The position numbers and the translations under genes were made by a program. Source: Mesorhizobium sp. LHD-90 (GTDB lineage: Bacteria; Pseudomonadota; Alphaproteobacteria; Rhizobiales; Rhizobiaceae). From it: a DNA stretch of 64,000 bases. The stretch's first letter is position 1. Each line of letters opens with the position of its first letter. The stretch spans positions 20,921-84,920 of the forward strand of contig NZ_JAVFVV010000025.1 of assembly GCF_030929505.1 (NCBI RefSeq). The letters run 5' to 3'. A model generated the notes under the pieces. It ran no database searches and had not been told where the DNA came from. It saw nothing but the letters and a program-made list of their open reading frames with translations. Positions 18,037-27,700 of this stretch are shown here, one piece after another.

Positions 18037-19080
18037 CTACCAAAGCTCGACGTGGAAGAGCGAGGAAGGGTTCATGATATTGCCCACGCCGGAAAAATCA
18101 TACTCACGTTTTACCAGACGCCCTTTTTTCCGACCGCAGTAGTCCTCGATGATCGAGAGAAGGTTGGTGTTGTAGCTCAAGCGCCACGACCACCACGCGG
18201 CGTTGGCCAATTGCCTCTCGACCGAAACGATATCGCCGTCGATGGTCTCGCCGATACCGCCGAAAAAGGCCGCGTCGTCGTCCGCGCGCCGCCTCATCAA
18301 CTCCTGGCTGCGCTGCCATCCGACCGGTTCGATATGAACAATCGTCACCTGCGCCCGCAGGGAGCACAGATCCTCGTAGAGACTCGGATTGATGGTCTGG
18401 ACCTGCTCGATCGAGTGCCGCGTGAACACCAGGATATGGCCGGTGTACTTGCGCAGAAAGGCGATGTTCGGCTTCCGATAATCGAAACTGTGCGCAAAAT
18501 AGTTGATCTTGCCGTCGTGCTGGGCGAGGCGCTTGGCGCACTCCTGTCCTTCGATTGTGTATTCCGCACCATGATAACCAATCGACGCGGATCGCGTCGT
18601 GCCGTGGCCGACATATATCTGGAACAGGTTTGTGGACCAGCCGCTGCCAAACTCAACGATCGCGGTGGTGTCCTTCCTTATGCAACCCATCAGATAGCGG
18701 ATCGGGCTGATCGTCGAGGTGGTGTAGCGTTCGGCACGAACATCGGGGTAGTAGAATGGGTCCTCAAGATCCTGACCGACGGCCGCCATGATCTTCTGGC
18801 CCATTGGCCGAACCAGATCGCGGGTGCGATAGAACGCACTCGGATCCTTGCGGCTGATATCGATCTCCCGGAGGTCGGCCAGAAATGTCGCAATGTGGTC
18901 TTGCGGGCGTTCGCGCACATACCGTTCGATCAATTGGCGGATCTTCCCCCAGCTAATCTCCTGGCTCTTCTTCGTGCGGCCCTTGCTTACCGTCCGCTCG
19001 CCCGAATCCGGTGGCGTCACGGGCGCCGCTACAGACGGGAGGTTGCCTTCGTTAGCTTCCAGCATAGCTTCCTTGACCAT
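18037..19080 (-). CDS. Methyltransferase-like protein of unknown substrate
   Basis: This is a 347-residue soluble protein; a start at 19065 (MLEANEGN, AGGAAG upstream) is equally plausible. A charged, low-complexity N-terminus (about 45 residues) precedes a domain with a glycine-rich loop at residues 141-150 (IVEFGSGWST), consistent with a SAM-dependent methyltransferase fold, although later motifs are weak. It lies between pseI and the GSCFA gene on the same strand. No specific family was recognised. Sugar or acyl methylation in the surface polysaccharide would fit the context. Confidence 0.65.
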   Translation of the reverse strand: MVKEAMLEANEGNLPSVAAPVTPPDSGERTVSKGRTKKSQEISWGKIRQLIERYVRERPQDHIATFLADLREIDISRKDPSAFYRTRDLVRPMGQKIMAAVGQDLEDPFYYPDVRAERYTTSTISPIRYLMGCIRKDTTAIVEFGSGWSTNLFQIYVGHGTTRSASIGYHGAEYTIEGQECAKRLAQHDGKINYFAHSFDYRKPNIAFLRKYTGHILVFTRHSIEQVQTINPSLYEDLCSLRAQVTIVHIEPVGWQRSQELMRRRADDDAAFFGGIGETIDGDIVSVERQLANAAWWSWRLSYNTNLLSIIEDYCGRKKGRLVKREYDFSGVGNIMNPSSLFHVELW

Positions 19081-19180
19081 TGATCGCGCTCTACCATTCG
19101 CTTGTTTACGGGGTTTAATGCACTGACTTCGGGACTAAGGCAACATTGCCGCTGCAGTCGCGCGCGGTACACTTCATGTC

Positions 19181-20242
19181 TTACCCCAACAAATCCCAGC
19201 TCACCGGCGTGCCCTTCTTGACCGGCTTGGAGACGCGGCGGCCGAGCAGCGTGTCGTAGAATTTCGGCGCCAGCCCGAGGCCCGGCCGGATGCTGCGGAT
19301 GTTGTCGGCGGAAATTTCGCCGCCGGCCTCGATGTCCTTGGTCACGTACAGCGAACGGCGGCGCGTGCGGCCCTTCTGCTCCGATTCCGTCGCCCCGTAG
19401 AAGATCGAGCCGAGCGCCGCCTGCGCGACCTTCACGCCGTCGACCAGCGCCGTGAACTCCTGCGGCTCCAGCGAGAACGCCGAGTCGACGCCGCCTTCGG
19501 CCCGCGACATGATGAAGTGCTTTTCAATCACCCCTGCCCCCAGCGCCGTCGCCGCCACCGCCGCGCCGATGCCCAGCGTGTGGTCGGACAGGCCCGCCTC
19601 GCAGTCGAACAGCTTTGCCAGGTGCGGGATGGTCCGCAGGTTGGAGTTTTCCGGCGAGGCCGGATAGGAGCTGGTGCACTTCAACAGCACGAGATGCTTG
19701 CACCCGGCGCCACGCGCCGCCGTCACCGCGTCGTCGATCTCGGCAATCGTCGCCATGCCGGTCGAGATGATCATCGGCTTGCCGGTCGACGCCACCTTCT
19801 TGATCAGCGGGATGTCGACGCATTCGAACGACGCCACCTTGTAGCAGGGCACGTCAAGCGTCTCGAGGAAATCGACCGACGTGTCGTCGAAGGCAGAGCT
19901 GAAGGCCAGCATGCCGTGGCTCTTGGCGCGATCGAAGATCGGCTTGTGCCATTCCCAGGGGGTGTGGGCTTCCTTGTAGAGATTGTAGAGGTCGCGGCCC
20001 GCCCACAGCGAGGACGGATTGTTGATGACGAACTCGCCTTCCTTGACGTCCAGCGTCATGGTGTCGGGCGTGTAGGTCTGCAGTTTCAGCGCATCGGCGC
20101 CCGACGCGGCCGCGGCGTCGACGATCGCCAGCGCCTTGTCGAGCGAGGCGTTATGGTTGCCGGACATTTCGGCGATGATGAAGGGCGACTGGTCGTTCGC
20201 CCTTTCGGTGCCGGCAAACAGAAGTTCTTTCAGACGGGCCAT
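19181..20242 (-). CDS. pseI: Pseudaminic acid synthase (NeuB family)
   Basis: The ATG at 20242 gives 353 residues; a longer open frame upstream has no ribosome site. The N-terminal TIM barrel has FIIAEMSGNHN, LKLQTYTPDTMT and GLSDHTLGIG, which favour the PseI branch over NeuB. A C-terminal SAF (antifreeze-like) domain starts near SLYVTKDIEAGG. The enzyme condenses phosphoenolpyruvate with 6-deoxy-AltdiNAc to give pseudaminic acid. It follows the SDR gene by 58 nt, probably in one operon with pseF-pseG. Confidence 0.92.
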   Translation of the reverse strand: MARLKELLFAGTERANDQSPFIIAEMSGNHNASLDKALAIVDAAAASGADALKLQTYTPDTMTLDVKEGEFVINNPSSLWAGRDLYNLYKEAHTPWEWHKPIFDRAKSHGMLAFSSAFDDTSVDFLETLDVPCYKVASFECVDIPLIKKVASTGKPMIISTGMATIAEIDDAVTAARGAGCKHLVLLKCTSSYPASPENSNLRTIPHLAKLFDCEAGLSDHTLGIGAAVAATALGAGVIEKHFIMSRAEGGVDSAFSLEPQEFTALVDGVKVAQAALGSIFYGATESEQKGRTRRRSLYVTKDIEAGGEISADNIRSIRPGLGLAPKFYDTLLGRRVSKPVKKGTPVSWDLLG

Positions 20243-20300
20243 GATCTCTGTCTCTAATCGGGGGTTTTGGGGCGGTAGGAGACCGCTCGTTAAGTCGGCG

Positions 20301-21215
20301 TCACCTATCGCAGGCTTTGTCGCGTGTCGCAAGAAAGTCGGAAAGGCCCTCGGCCAGGCCATAGCGCGGCCGCCAGCCGAGAACGGCCGCCGCATGCGAG
20401 ATGTCCATACGGTTCTTGCGCGCCGGCGCCTCGTGCGAATTTTCGGTGACGAGATTGCCGGCGTTGCCGAAGACGGAGTTCACCGTCTCGGCCATCTCGA
20501 CGACGGTGTAGGCATCGCCGCAGCCGATGTTGAAAGTGCCGCCGGGATTCTTGTCGTCCAGCGCGGCGAGGATCGCTCCCACGGCGTCACGCACGTAGAG
20601 CTGGTCGACGCTGATCAGCCGGTTGCCCTGCAGCGTCAGGGTGCGTTTTTCGGTGGCCTCGTTGATGAAGCGCATCAGCGCCGGCGTACCCTTCTCGCCG
20701 TGGCCGTAGACGGCGGCGAAGCGCAGGTTGGTCAGCACGATACCGGCCGTTGGGGCATACAGGTTGGCATATTGCTCGGCCATCAGTTTCGACAGGCCGT
20801 AAGCATTGAGCGGCTGCGGCACCTCGGTCTCGCGGTAGGGCGCCTCGTTCCTTGCCGAATAGACGGCGATGGTGGAGGCGATCGCCACTTTGCTCGCGCC
20901 GGCCGCCTTGGCGGCGCGCATCAGGTTCTCGGTGGCGAGCACGTTCGGCTCGACGAAGGGGGCCAGCCGGTTCGGCTCGTCCTCGCGGGTCATGCGGCGG
21001 CCGGCGAGGTGGACGACCGCGTCGAGCCCGGCGAAGATTCCGGTCAGGCTTTGCTCCGAATAGTCGGTTTCCTCGGCGATCAGCCCGCCGCCCGCCTGGG
21101 CAGGCTTGCCGGAGCCGGCGCGGCCGAGCGCCACCACCTGGTGTCCATCGGCGAGCAGGGCCTCGACCAGGTAGCGGCCGATGAAGCCGGACGCGCCCGT
21201 CACTGCAATCTTCAT
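20301..21215 (-). CDS. NAD-dependent epimerase/dehydratase (SDR)
   Basis: The ATG at 21215 with a GGAGG upstream gives 304 residues. The N-terminus shows the extended-SDR motif VTGASGFIG, and the active-site Ser/Tyr-x3-Lys are in ASTIAVYS and AYGLSKLMAEQ. These enzymes epimerise or reduce nucleotide sugars. It is not one of the standard Pse enzymes, so it may modify another sugar of the polymer or make a variant nonulosonate. It is embedded between the ATP-grasp gene and pseI on the same strand. Confidence 0.88.
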   Translation of the reverse strand: MKIAVTGASGFIGRYLVEALLADGHQVVALGRAGSGKPAQAGGGLIAEETDYSEQSLTGIFAGLDAVVHLAGRRMTREDEPNRLAPFVEPNVLATENLMRAAKAAGASKVAIASTIAVYSARNEAPYRETEVPQPLNAYGLSKLMAEQYANLYAPTAGIVLTNLRFAAVYGHGEKGTPALMRFINEATEKRTLTLQGNRLISVDQLYVRDAVGAILAALDDKNPGGTFNIGCGDAYTVVEMAETVNSVFGNAGNLVTENSHEAPARKNRMDISHAAAVLGWRPRYGLAEGLSDFLATRDKACDR

Positions 21216-21299
21216 TGTCGCCTCCGATCGTTCAGACAAACCAGATGCTGCCCAGGCGGATGCAGGAACCGCCGAAGCTGGGCGAATTTGCGACCGCCC

Positions 21300-22424
21300 T
21301 TACCGTTTTCTGACGTAATAGCCGACGACCTCGAGCCGTCCGTTGACCGGCACGACCGGCTGGCCCTGCTGGTAGCGGTATTCGTGGTAGAGGGCGTCCG
21401 CCGGGACCGGGAACTGGCTCTTGTCGAACGGCTTTCCGGGCGGCATCTGCTGGAACATCAGTTCGTAGACGGCGCCCGGCTCGTCGCGGCCGTCCTGCCT
21501 GGGCACCGCCGCCCCAGTCAGGCGCTTCACCGCTCCGTCGAGGAAGTCGATGCCGCGCGAATGCTTGATCAGCCGCCACATGTGGCAGCCGTCGAGGCGC
21601 GGCGCGATCTCGACGATGCGCGGGCCCTCGGACGTGACGATCATCTGGTAATAAAGCGTGCCGTTCTTGATACCCAGCGCGCGCGTCACGTCCTCGACCA
21701 GCTTGCCGGCTTCCGCCACGAAATGCTCCGGCACATGGACGATCGGGATCAGATGGCCGATCGGGATGCCGAAATTGGCGCCGGTGTGGACGAGGCGCTC
21801 GGAAAGCTCGGAGACGACCATCTCGCCGTCGCTGACCAGCACGTTGCAGGAAATCTCCACGCCCTCGAGAAAAGCCTCAATGATGGCGCTTTTCGGTTCC
21901 CTGCAATTGGCGATCGCCTCTTCGATCGCGCCGGCCAGATGCGCCTTGTCGAACACCTTTTGAACGCCGCGCTGGCCCTGGGCGTCGGTCGGCTTGACCA
22001 CGCAGGGGAACACCGCCCAGTCATCGGCCTGATCGGCCGAGGTGACTTCCGCGAAGGCGACAGGGCTGAGTCCGCGGCTGTTCAAGAACTCGCGCAGCAG
22101 CGGCTTCTTGTTGAAGACGTCGACAAGTCCGCTGTCGAAGAAATGTGGCAGGCCGAGTTTCTCCGAAACCTCGGTGGCGGCGGTGATGGCGACATCGGAG
22201 GAGATCGAATAGACGATCTCCGCCTTCTTCTTGCGGGCAAGGTCGCAGACCGCGTCGACATCGCGGATGTCGAGTTTGACGAATTCATTCGCCAGCGTCT
22301 CGCCGGGGTCGCCGACCTGCCGGCCGGACACGGCGGTGACGTGCCAGTTGCGTTCCTTCAGATAGCGGATCAAATCGGCCTGGCCGGCATTGGCGCCGAG
22401 CACGATGGCTGTGCCATTGGTCAT
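21300..22424 (-). CDS. ATP-grasp ligase in pse operon
   Basis: This 374-residue protein begins MTNGTAIVLGANAGQADL; its ATG overlaps the pseG stop by 4 bp. It shows a pre-ATP-grasp Rossmann-like domain (to about residue 110), then the ATP-binding VVKPTDAQGQRG and the metal/phosphate region IVEIAPRLDGCHMW. ATP-grasp enzymes form an amide bond through an acyl-phosphate. The canonical pse pathway has no such enzyme. With no pseH in the window, this protein could join an amino or carboxylic acid to a sugar amine, but the substrate is unknown. Confidence 0.85.
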   Translation of the reverse strand: MTNGTAIVLGANAGQADLIRYLKERNWHVTAVSGRQVGDPGETLANEFVKLDIRDVDAVCDLARKKKAEIVYSISSDVAITAATEVSEKLGLPHFFDSGLVDVFNKKPLLREFLNSRGLSPVAFAEVTSADQADDWAVFPCVVKPTDAQGQRGVQKVFDKAHLAGAIEEAIANCREPKSAIIEAFLEGVEISCNVLVSDGEMVVSELSERLVHTGANFGIPIGHLIPIVHVPEHFVAEAGKLVEDVTRALGIKNGTLYYQMIVTSEGPRIVEIAPRLDGCHMWRLIKHSRGIDFLDGAVKRLTGAAVPRQDGRDEPGAVYELMFQQMPPGKPFDKSQFPVPADALYHEYRYQQGQPVVPVNGRLEVVGYYVRKR

Positions 22425-23473
22425 TTCGTTCGGTCCTTCAGCAAATGGTCGGCAAGCCGCCGGGCGCCCTGGCCGTCGACGGCATTCCTGCCGATGCGCG
22501 TCATCTGGGCGCGGCGCGCCGGATCGGCAATCAGCGGCACGGCGCGGTCCGCGAGCAGGTCGGGAGTGACGTCCCTGAGCGGCCCGAGGAAGATCGCAGC
22601 GCCGAGCTTTTCCCAGGCATCGCATTGGCGGAGCTGGTTGTCGGCGAGCGCCGTCACCAGCATCGGCAGTCCGCAGGCGGCCGCCTCGTAGATGCTGATG
22701 CCGCCGCCGAGAATGGCAAGGTCGCAACCGGCGAACAGCCCGGCGATGTCCGTCGGTTCGACATGGAGCGTGACGCGATCCGCGGCATTGTCGTCGATCC
22801 AATCCTGGATGGCCGGGATATTGGGATTGCGTGACCCGGACATGACGGCGAAGCGGATGTTCGGTGCGGTGCGGCCGATCAGCGCCTTGAGCGTGAGCAG
22901 AACCGCGCCCTGGTCGTTGCCGCCGCCGAAGGAAACGAGGATCGTCTCGACGTCTCGCTCGTCCGGGCGCAGGTTCGGCGGCGGGAATTCCGGCCGCAGC
23001 ACCGAATAGGCGGGGCCGAACAGCATTTCGGCATCTTTGTTGAGCAGATGCGGGCCCCAGCGCTCGGCCGTCTCGGACGGGCTGCCATGGACGATCATGT
23101 CGGCCCAGAAACGATGTTCCTTGCTGGCGTCGAAATGCTGCATCCAGACCAGGCCTTCGTCCCGCAGCACCTGCTGAAACTTTTCGTCGGCGCGATAGTC
23201 GTCGACCACCGCGCGCTTCGCGCCATGCGCGCGCGCCACGGCGGCGAAGGTTTTTGCGTCGCTCTCGCCGCTTTGCCAATCGAGGACCGGCACCCAGTCG
23301 TCGAACAACGCTTCGTCCCGGCCGCTGCGATAATCGGCGGAGGGGCCGACCATGACGCAGCGCTGCCCTCGTTCCCGCAGCACCGCGGCGAAGGTGCGCG
23401 AGCGCATCAGATGGCCCATGCCGATCTTCGGGCTCACCTCGCAGCGGAAGACGATCGCCGGCCCGTCTGTCAC
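22421..23473 (-). CDS. pseG: UDP-sugar hydrolase PseG
   Basis: The start is a GTG at 23473 that overlaps the pseF stop codon (GTGA), giving 350 residues; longer frames lack support. The N-terminal motif FRCEVSPKIGMGHLMRSRTF and the C-terminal GGGISIYEAAACGLP are those of the GT-B-like PseG hydrolases, which release UDP from UDP-6-deoxy-AltdiNAc before PseI acts. The 4-bp overlaps at both ends show tight translational coupling with pseF and the ATP-grasp gene. Confidence 0.92.
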   Translation of the reverse strand: MTDGPAIVFRCEVSPKIGMGHLMRSRTFAAVLRERGQRCVMVGPSADYRSGRDEALFDDWVPVLDWQSGESDAKTFAAVARAHGAKRAVVDDYRADEKFQQVLRDEGLVWMQHFDASKEHRFWADMIVHGSPSETAERWGPHLLNKDAEMLFGPAYSVLRPEFPPPNLRPDERDVETILVSFGGGNDQGAVLLTLKALIGRTAPNIRFAVMSGSRNPNIPAIQDWIDDNAADRVTLHVEPTDIAGLFAGCDLAILGGGISIYEAAACGLPMLVTALADNQLRQCDAWEKLGAAIFLGPLRDVTPDLLADRAVPLIADPARRAQMTRIGRNAVDGQGARRLADHLLKDRTK

Positions 23474-24168
23474 GCCACCGTTCCCTTGCCGAGGGCTGAA
23501 AACATCATCTCGGCGCGCTTCCAGTCGTCCTCGTTGTCGATGTCGTGGACCCGCCAGTTGGGGATCATCACCGGCGCGGCCTGCGGACCGAACATCGGCT
23601 CGTCGCTCAGAAAGGCGTCGCGCTTGCCCCAGTAGAACTGGCCGGCATCGTGAAACACCTCTTCCAGATCCTGGGTGCGGGTCAGCCGATGCTCGGGCTG
23701 GCACATCTCGACGCCGCCATCCGCCGTTTGGCGCAACGCGCGCTGGATCGGATAGGCATAGGCGGTGGCGGAGAAGGCAAACAGGCGGCCATCCTCAACC
23801 AGGCGTTCGAGCCCCTGGCGAAGATCGTCCGGCTCGACGAAGGCGGCGGTGGCGTAGATGCAGCAAGCCGCGTCGACCGGACCGAAAGCGCGCTCCGCCT
23901 CATGAATGGCGTGCTGGATGACTTTTCGGGTGCCGGTATGGTCGTCGGACAGTTCGGCCGGGCGCAGGAACGGCGCCTCGGCGCCGGCCGCTACTGCCGT
24001 GTCGCGAATCTCGACATCGTCGGTGGAGACGAGGATGCGGTCGAACACGCCGGAATCGGCAGCCGCCTTGATCGCCCAGGCGATCATCGGCCTGCCTGCG
24101 AAAACACGGACGTTCTTGCGCGGAACCCGCTTGCTGCCGCCGCGCGCCGGAATGACAGCAACTCTCAA
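23470..24168 (-). CDS. pseF: CMP-pseudaminic acid cytidylyltransferase PseF
   Basis: The likely start is a TTG at 24168 preceded by AGGAG nine bases upstream, giving 232 residues, the normal length for the family. An upstream ATG at 24300 would add an unlikely 44-residue leader. The N-terminal VAVIPARGGSKRVPRKNV is the diagnostic nucleotide-binding loop of CMP-sugar synthetases, and STDDVEIRDTA, FSATAYAYPIQRAL and DIDNEDDW follow. It activates pseudaminic acid with CTP. It is first in the pseF-pseG-ATP-grasp-SDR-pseI run. Confidence 0.92.
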   Translation of the reverse strand: MRVAVIPARGGSKRVPRKNVRVFAGRPMIAWAIKAAADSGVFDRILVSTDDVEIRDTAVAAGAEAPFLRPAELSDDHTGTRKVIQHAIHEAERAFGPVDAACCIYATAAFVEPDDLRQGLERLVEDGRLFAFSATAYAYPIQRALRQTADGGVEMCQPEHRLTRTQDLEEVFHDAGQFYWGKRDAFLSDEPMFGPQAAPVMIPNWRVHDIDNEDDWKRAEMMFSALGKGTVA

Positions 24169-24785
24169 AGGCCACTTCTCCTGCCTGCTGGACGCCCGCC
24201 GGATCGGGGGCAGCGGCGCCGTCGCCAAACTGTCGCAAGCACCGGAAAGCCCGGCCGCGACGGCGCGGCAGTCATAGTCCGCGCTCAATCGGGCCGTCAA
24301 GTTCCTCAGGAGCCCTATCGCGCGGAAGTGGAAGTGTTGGCAGAGGCTAATCCTTGGGTATTTGCGTCAGCACTGAAGGCATTCAGGCTGGCGCGGGCTG
24401 CAAATGGCGCTTTTCTGCGCTTCGGGTGCTCGTCTAATTGCACAAACTTCCGGCACATGGCCGCGCGACCTCGAAAAGATACCGCCGTCGCCCTGCCCGG
24501 ACCTCAATCTCGACATATGCGCGACCGAGCATTGTTTGACTTTCGGCGAGATATCACTAAGCAGTCGCCGCCGGGACGCGGGAAGGGTAGGATGACTGCC
24601 GGAAACCGTTCCGCTGGAAGACCCCAGGGCCGCAACGGGGCTTCCGCGTGGAATGACAGGTCATGAGGCTTGAGGGTGCGGCGACGAATAGCCACCTTGC
24701 TCGATGATAAGAGGGCGTATCGGGCAACGGCGACACGCCAGCGGCGCGGCTTCAGCAAAGCTGCCACCGCCAGGCAGGGAACCAG
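24169..24785. other. 617-bp intergenic region between pseF and capsule genes
   Basis: No open frame here looks like a real gene on either strand. The region must contain the divergent promoters for the pse operon (minus) and the TPR-glycosyltransferase/kpsC pair (plus). Small GC-rich hairpins occur (for example GCCGCG/CGCGGC around 24255), but nothing stands out. A small RNA cannot be excluded. Confidence 0.45.
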
Positions 24786-27700
24786 ATGGTAGCCACGGAC
24801 GCCAGAACGAGACCCGCAAAGCTGCGACGCGACTGGCGCTACCGGTTTGTCACGGCCAGGGACCGGCTGCTCATCGAACTGGGCATCGAAAACCACGCGC
24901 TGGCGATCTATGACGGCTGGCGGTCGATGCATGAGCGTGTTGTCCAAGGCCTTGCCGAACGAACCGCTTCGCATTCCGCAGTCCAGTCGGCAGCCCGCTT
25001 CTCGCTCGGGCTGCTGCCGTTGGCGCGCACGCGCAAGCTCTACAAAGCCAGCCTCACCGCAATTCACGCCCGCAGCGACCGCGACGCCTTGCCGGAACTG
25101 CTGGCGGCGATGGTCGAGTTCGAGACGATCTCCCGTGCTGCTCCGCTCTCGGCGGGGTTCAAGATTCTCGAGCTGCTTTCCTCGGAAAAGGGCCGCCAGG
25201 AACTGGCGGCGGCAGCGGGACGCGTGCTGACGAAACATCCGAACAGTCCGTTTCTAATCTATCTGCGCGCCGCGTCCCTGGCGAAGAACGGCAACATAAC
25301 CGAGGCGCACGATCTCGTCATGGCCGCAATTCAGCGTTGCCAGGAGGCCGCCACCTCCGGAGTGCTCACCGAAAGAAACAAGCGGCGCTACAACCAGCTC
25401 AACAAGGTCTGGCGAGTCATCGATACGATCTCGCGGGACGCCGCCGCCTGGTCCGACGGCAGCAACGGCGACATGCCTGCCTGGGCGAAGCCGGAAGGCC
25501 CGTCTGCCGATACGGCCGTGCCAGACGCCGCGGAATCGGTTCGCGGCGAGGCGGGCCAATCCCCGCTCGTGTTCTCCGAGCAGTTGCTCCAAGGCCGGCA
25601 GTACGACCGCTACCTGGAGGTCTGCAAGAACGAGTTCGATGATGCCGAGGGCCTGCACGAGAAGTTCGGCGCCTTGCGGGACATGCTGCGGGAGGGCCTG
25701 CGGCGGACCGCCGACTACCATGCGCCCTACAGTCTCGCCTCCGCCTGTTTCGAAGAGATCAAGCCCCGATGGGCGAAGCTGGCCGATCCATCGCATATCG
25801 ACAGCCGGACCAGTTGGACCGCGATGCGGGCCACCGCGAAGCTGCTTTCCGAGGCCCTGCAAATCGCGCGACAGTTGCGGCGGGCCGACGACGTCGCCCG
25901 GCTGGAGCGGTCCCTGCTCTATCTGGCCGGCAAGCCGGCCGCGGCCACTGCCATCTGGACGGCCTGTTTCGCGCTCGTCGAAGACAGTTCCGACGCCTAT
26001 GTCAAAGAGACGATCGATCTGGTGACCCGCGCGCGCCGCGATCCCGAAGGCGACGCGGACCTTCGCGAGTATTTCATGTGGGCGCGCAGGGTCCAGCGCT
26101 ACGATCTCGCCGATGCTCTCTATGATCGGCTTCCGGCAAGGCGCAAGATCTCGAAAGGCGTGCTGCACTATGCGGCGGTGCTTCAGCAGGAAGGCCGATT
26201 CGCGGAGGCGGCGAACCTGATCCGGACGATGAATGCGAATTTGCTGAGGCAGCCCGGGTCGCTCGACGCCAACTTCAACTGGTCGCAGATCCGCCGTGCG
26301 GGCGAACTGGAGTTCGCGGCCGAAACAGCACAGCTCTACAGCAGCGTTCCGCAACCCCGCTCGCCGCAGGGCGTCATTTTCCTGGCGCCGCGCGGCATCG
26401 TGCAGATGCGGCTGTTTCCGCTGGTCGTCCTGATGGAGATGAAGAAACGGGGCTGGGCCGTCGTTCCGTTGACGAAGGGCGCGCTTCCGCTGGAGCCGAC
26501 CGGCGTCGCCGAAATCGACCGTTTCCTGGGTTGCATGACGCTGGAGGGAAAGCTCGATCGCAAAATCGCCGGGCACTTTCCGGAGGTTTCGGGTTTCGAG
26601 GGCGACGTCGTCAACGGGCACTTGCGCTGGAACGGCGTCAATCTCGATCATGTCCTGTGGGAAGACGCCGCAATCAACCGCCGCCGCTACCACGTCGACT
26701 ACACATGCCCGTCGCTGCGCGGCGTCCTCGACCGTCTCGCGCGGTGGACCAAGGTCTACTGTTCGGTGCTGGAGGCGGCCAACGGGGCAATCGTCGGTCA
26801 AGGAATGCGCTGCGGTTTCCTGGTGCTTCAACAATCGCGCTTGCCCGACGCCGTGGTGAGGCTTCGCCTCCAGGAAATCGGCGACGCCGACAAATTCTTC
26901 TGCGTGCACTCCGCCAACGGCTACGAGAACTATTTCGTCAACTTCAAGTCGGCCGTTTCGACCAAGACCGCCCTGCGCAACCTGACCCGCCACGCCGAAA
27001 TGCGGACCGCGAGCTTCCCCGTGCCGGAAGAGTTCGAGGCGTTCTATCGCGACAATCGCGCGAGCGCGCCGGAGATGCTGCGTTCGGTCCAGGACATTAC
27101 GCGCACGCGGCGCTCGACCGCCGGACAAACCGAGCGCGCGCAGGAGGCGCGATCCTGCATGGAGCAGATCGTTGCCTGGCGAAAGCGCGGCGGCAAGGTC
27201 GCATGCCTGTTCGGCAAGGTCGTATGCGACTCCGGCGTACCGTTCGATGGGGGGACTGCCCATTCGAGCTTGAAGGACTGGCTGAACCACGCGATCGATT
27301 GCGTGCGGGGAAGCGATACGCTGCTGCTGATCAAGCCTCATCCTCACGAGACTCGCAACGAGATCGGCGTGTTCCTGACGGAATGGTTCGTCGACCTCAT
27401 CGAAGGGGAGTTGCCGGAGAATGTCGTCGTGCTCGGCCATCGCTGGTTCGACCTGCACGACCTGGAAGGCCTGATCGATCTCGGCGTGATATACAACGGC
27501 ACGAGCGCCGCCGAACTCGGCGTGCTAGGCATTCCCGCAGTGCTCGGCAATCATTTCGCGCCGATCGACTATCCGATCGGCCATGCCGTGCCCAGGGACC
27601 GGGCGCATTTCCGGGCCTTGCTGCGCTTCGAGGAAGCAGCGGCCGTGGCGCCGGACCTGCAGGAGCGCGCCGCCGCATGGCTGACCTTCATGAGCAGCGG

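Noticed and set aside
22425..23279. 659-residue ATP-grasp protein starting at 23279
   Set aside because: The first half is an out-of-frame reading of pseG; the true start is the ATGA overlap at 22424.
24301..24785. Coding frame upstream of the TPR-transferase gene
   Set aside because: Short frames on both strands lack start signals and family resemblance.
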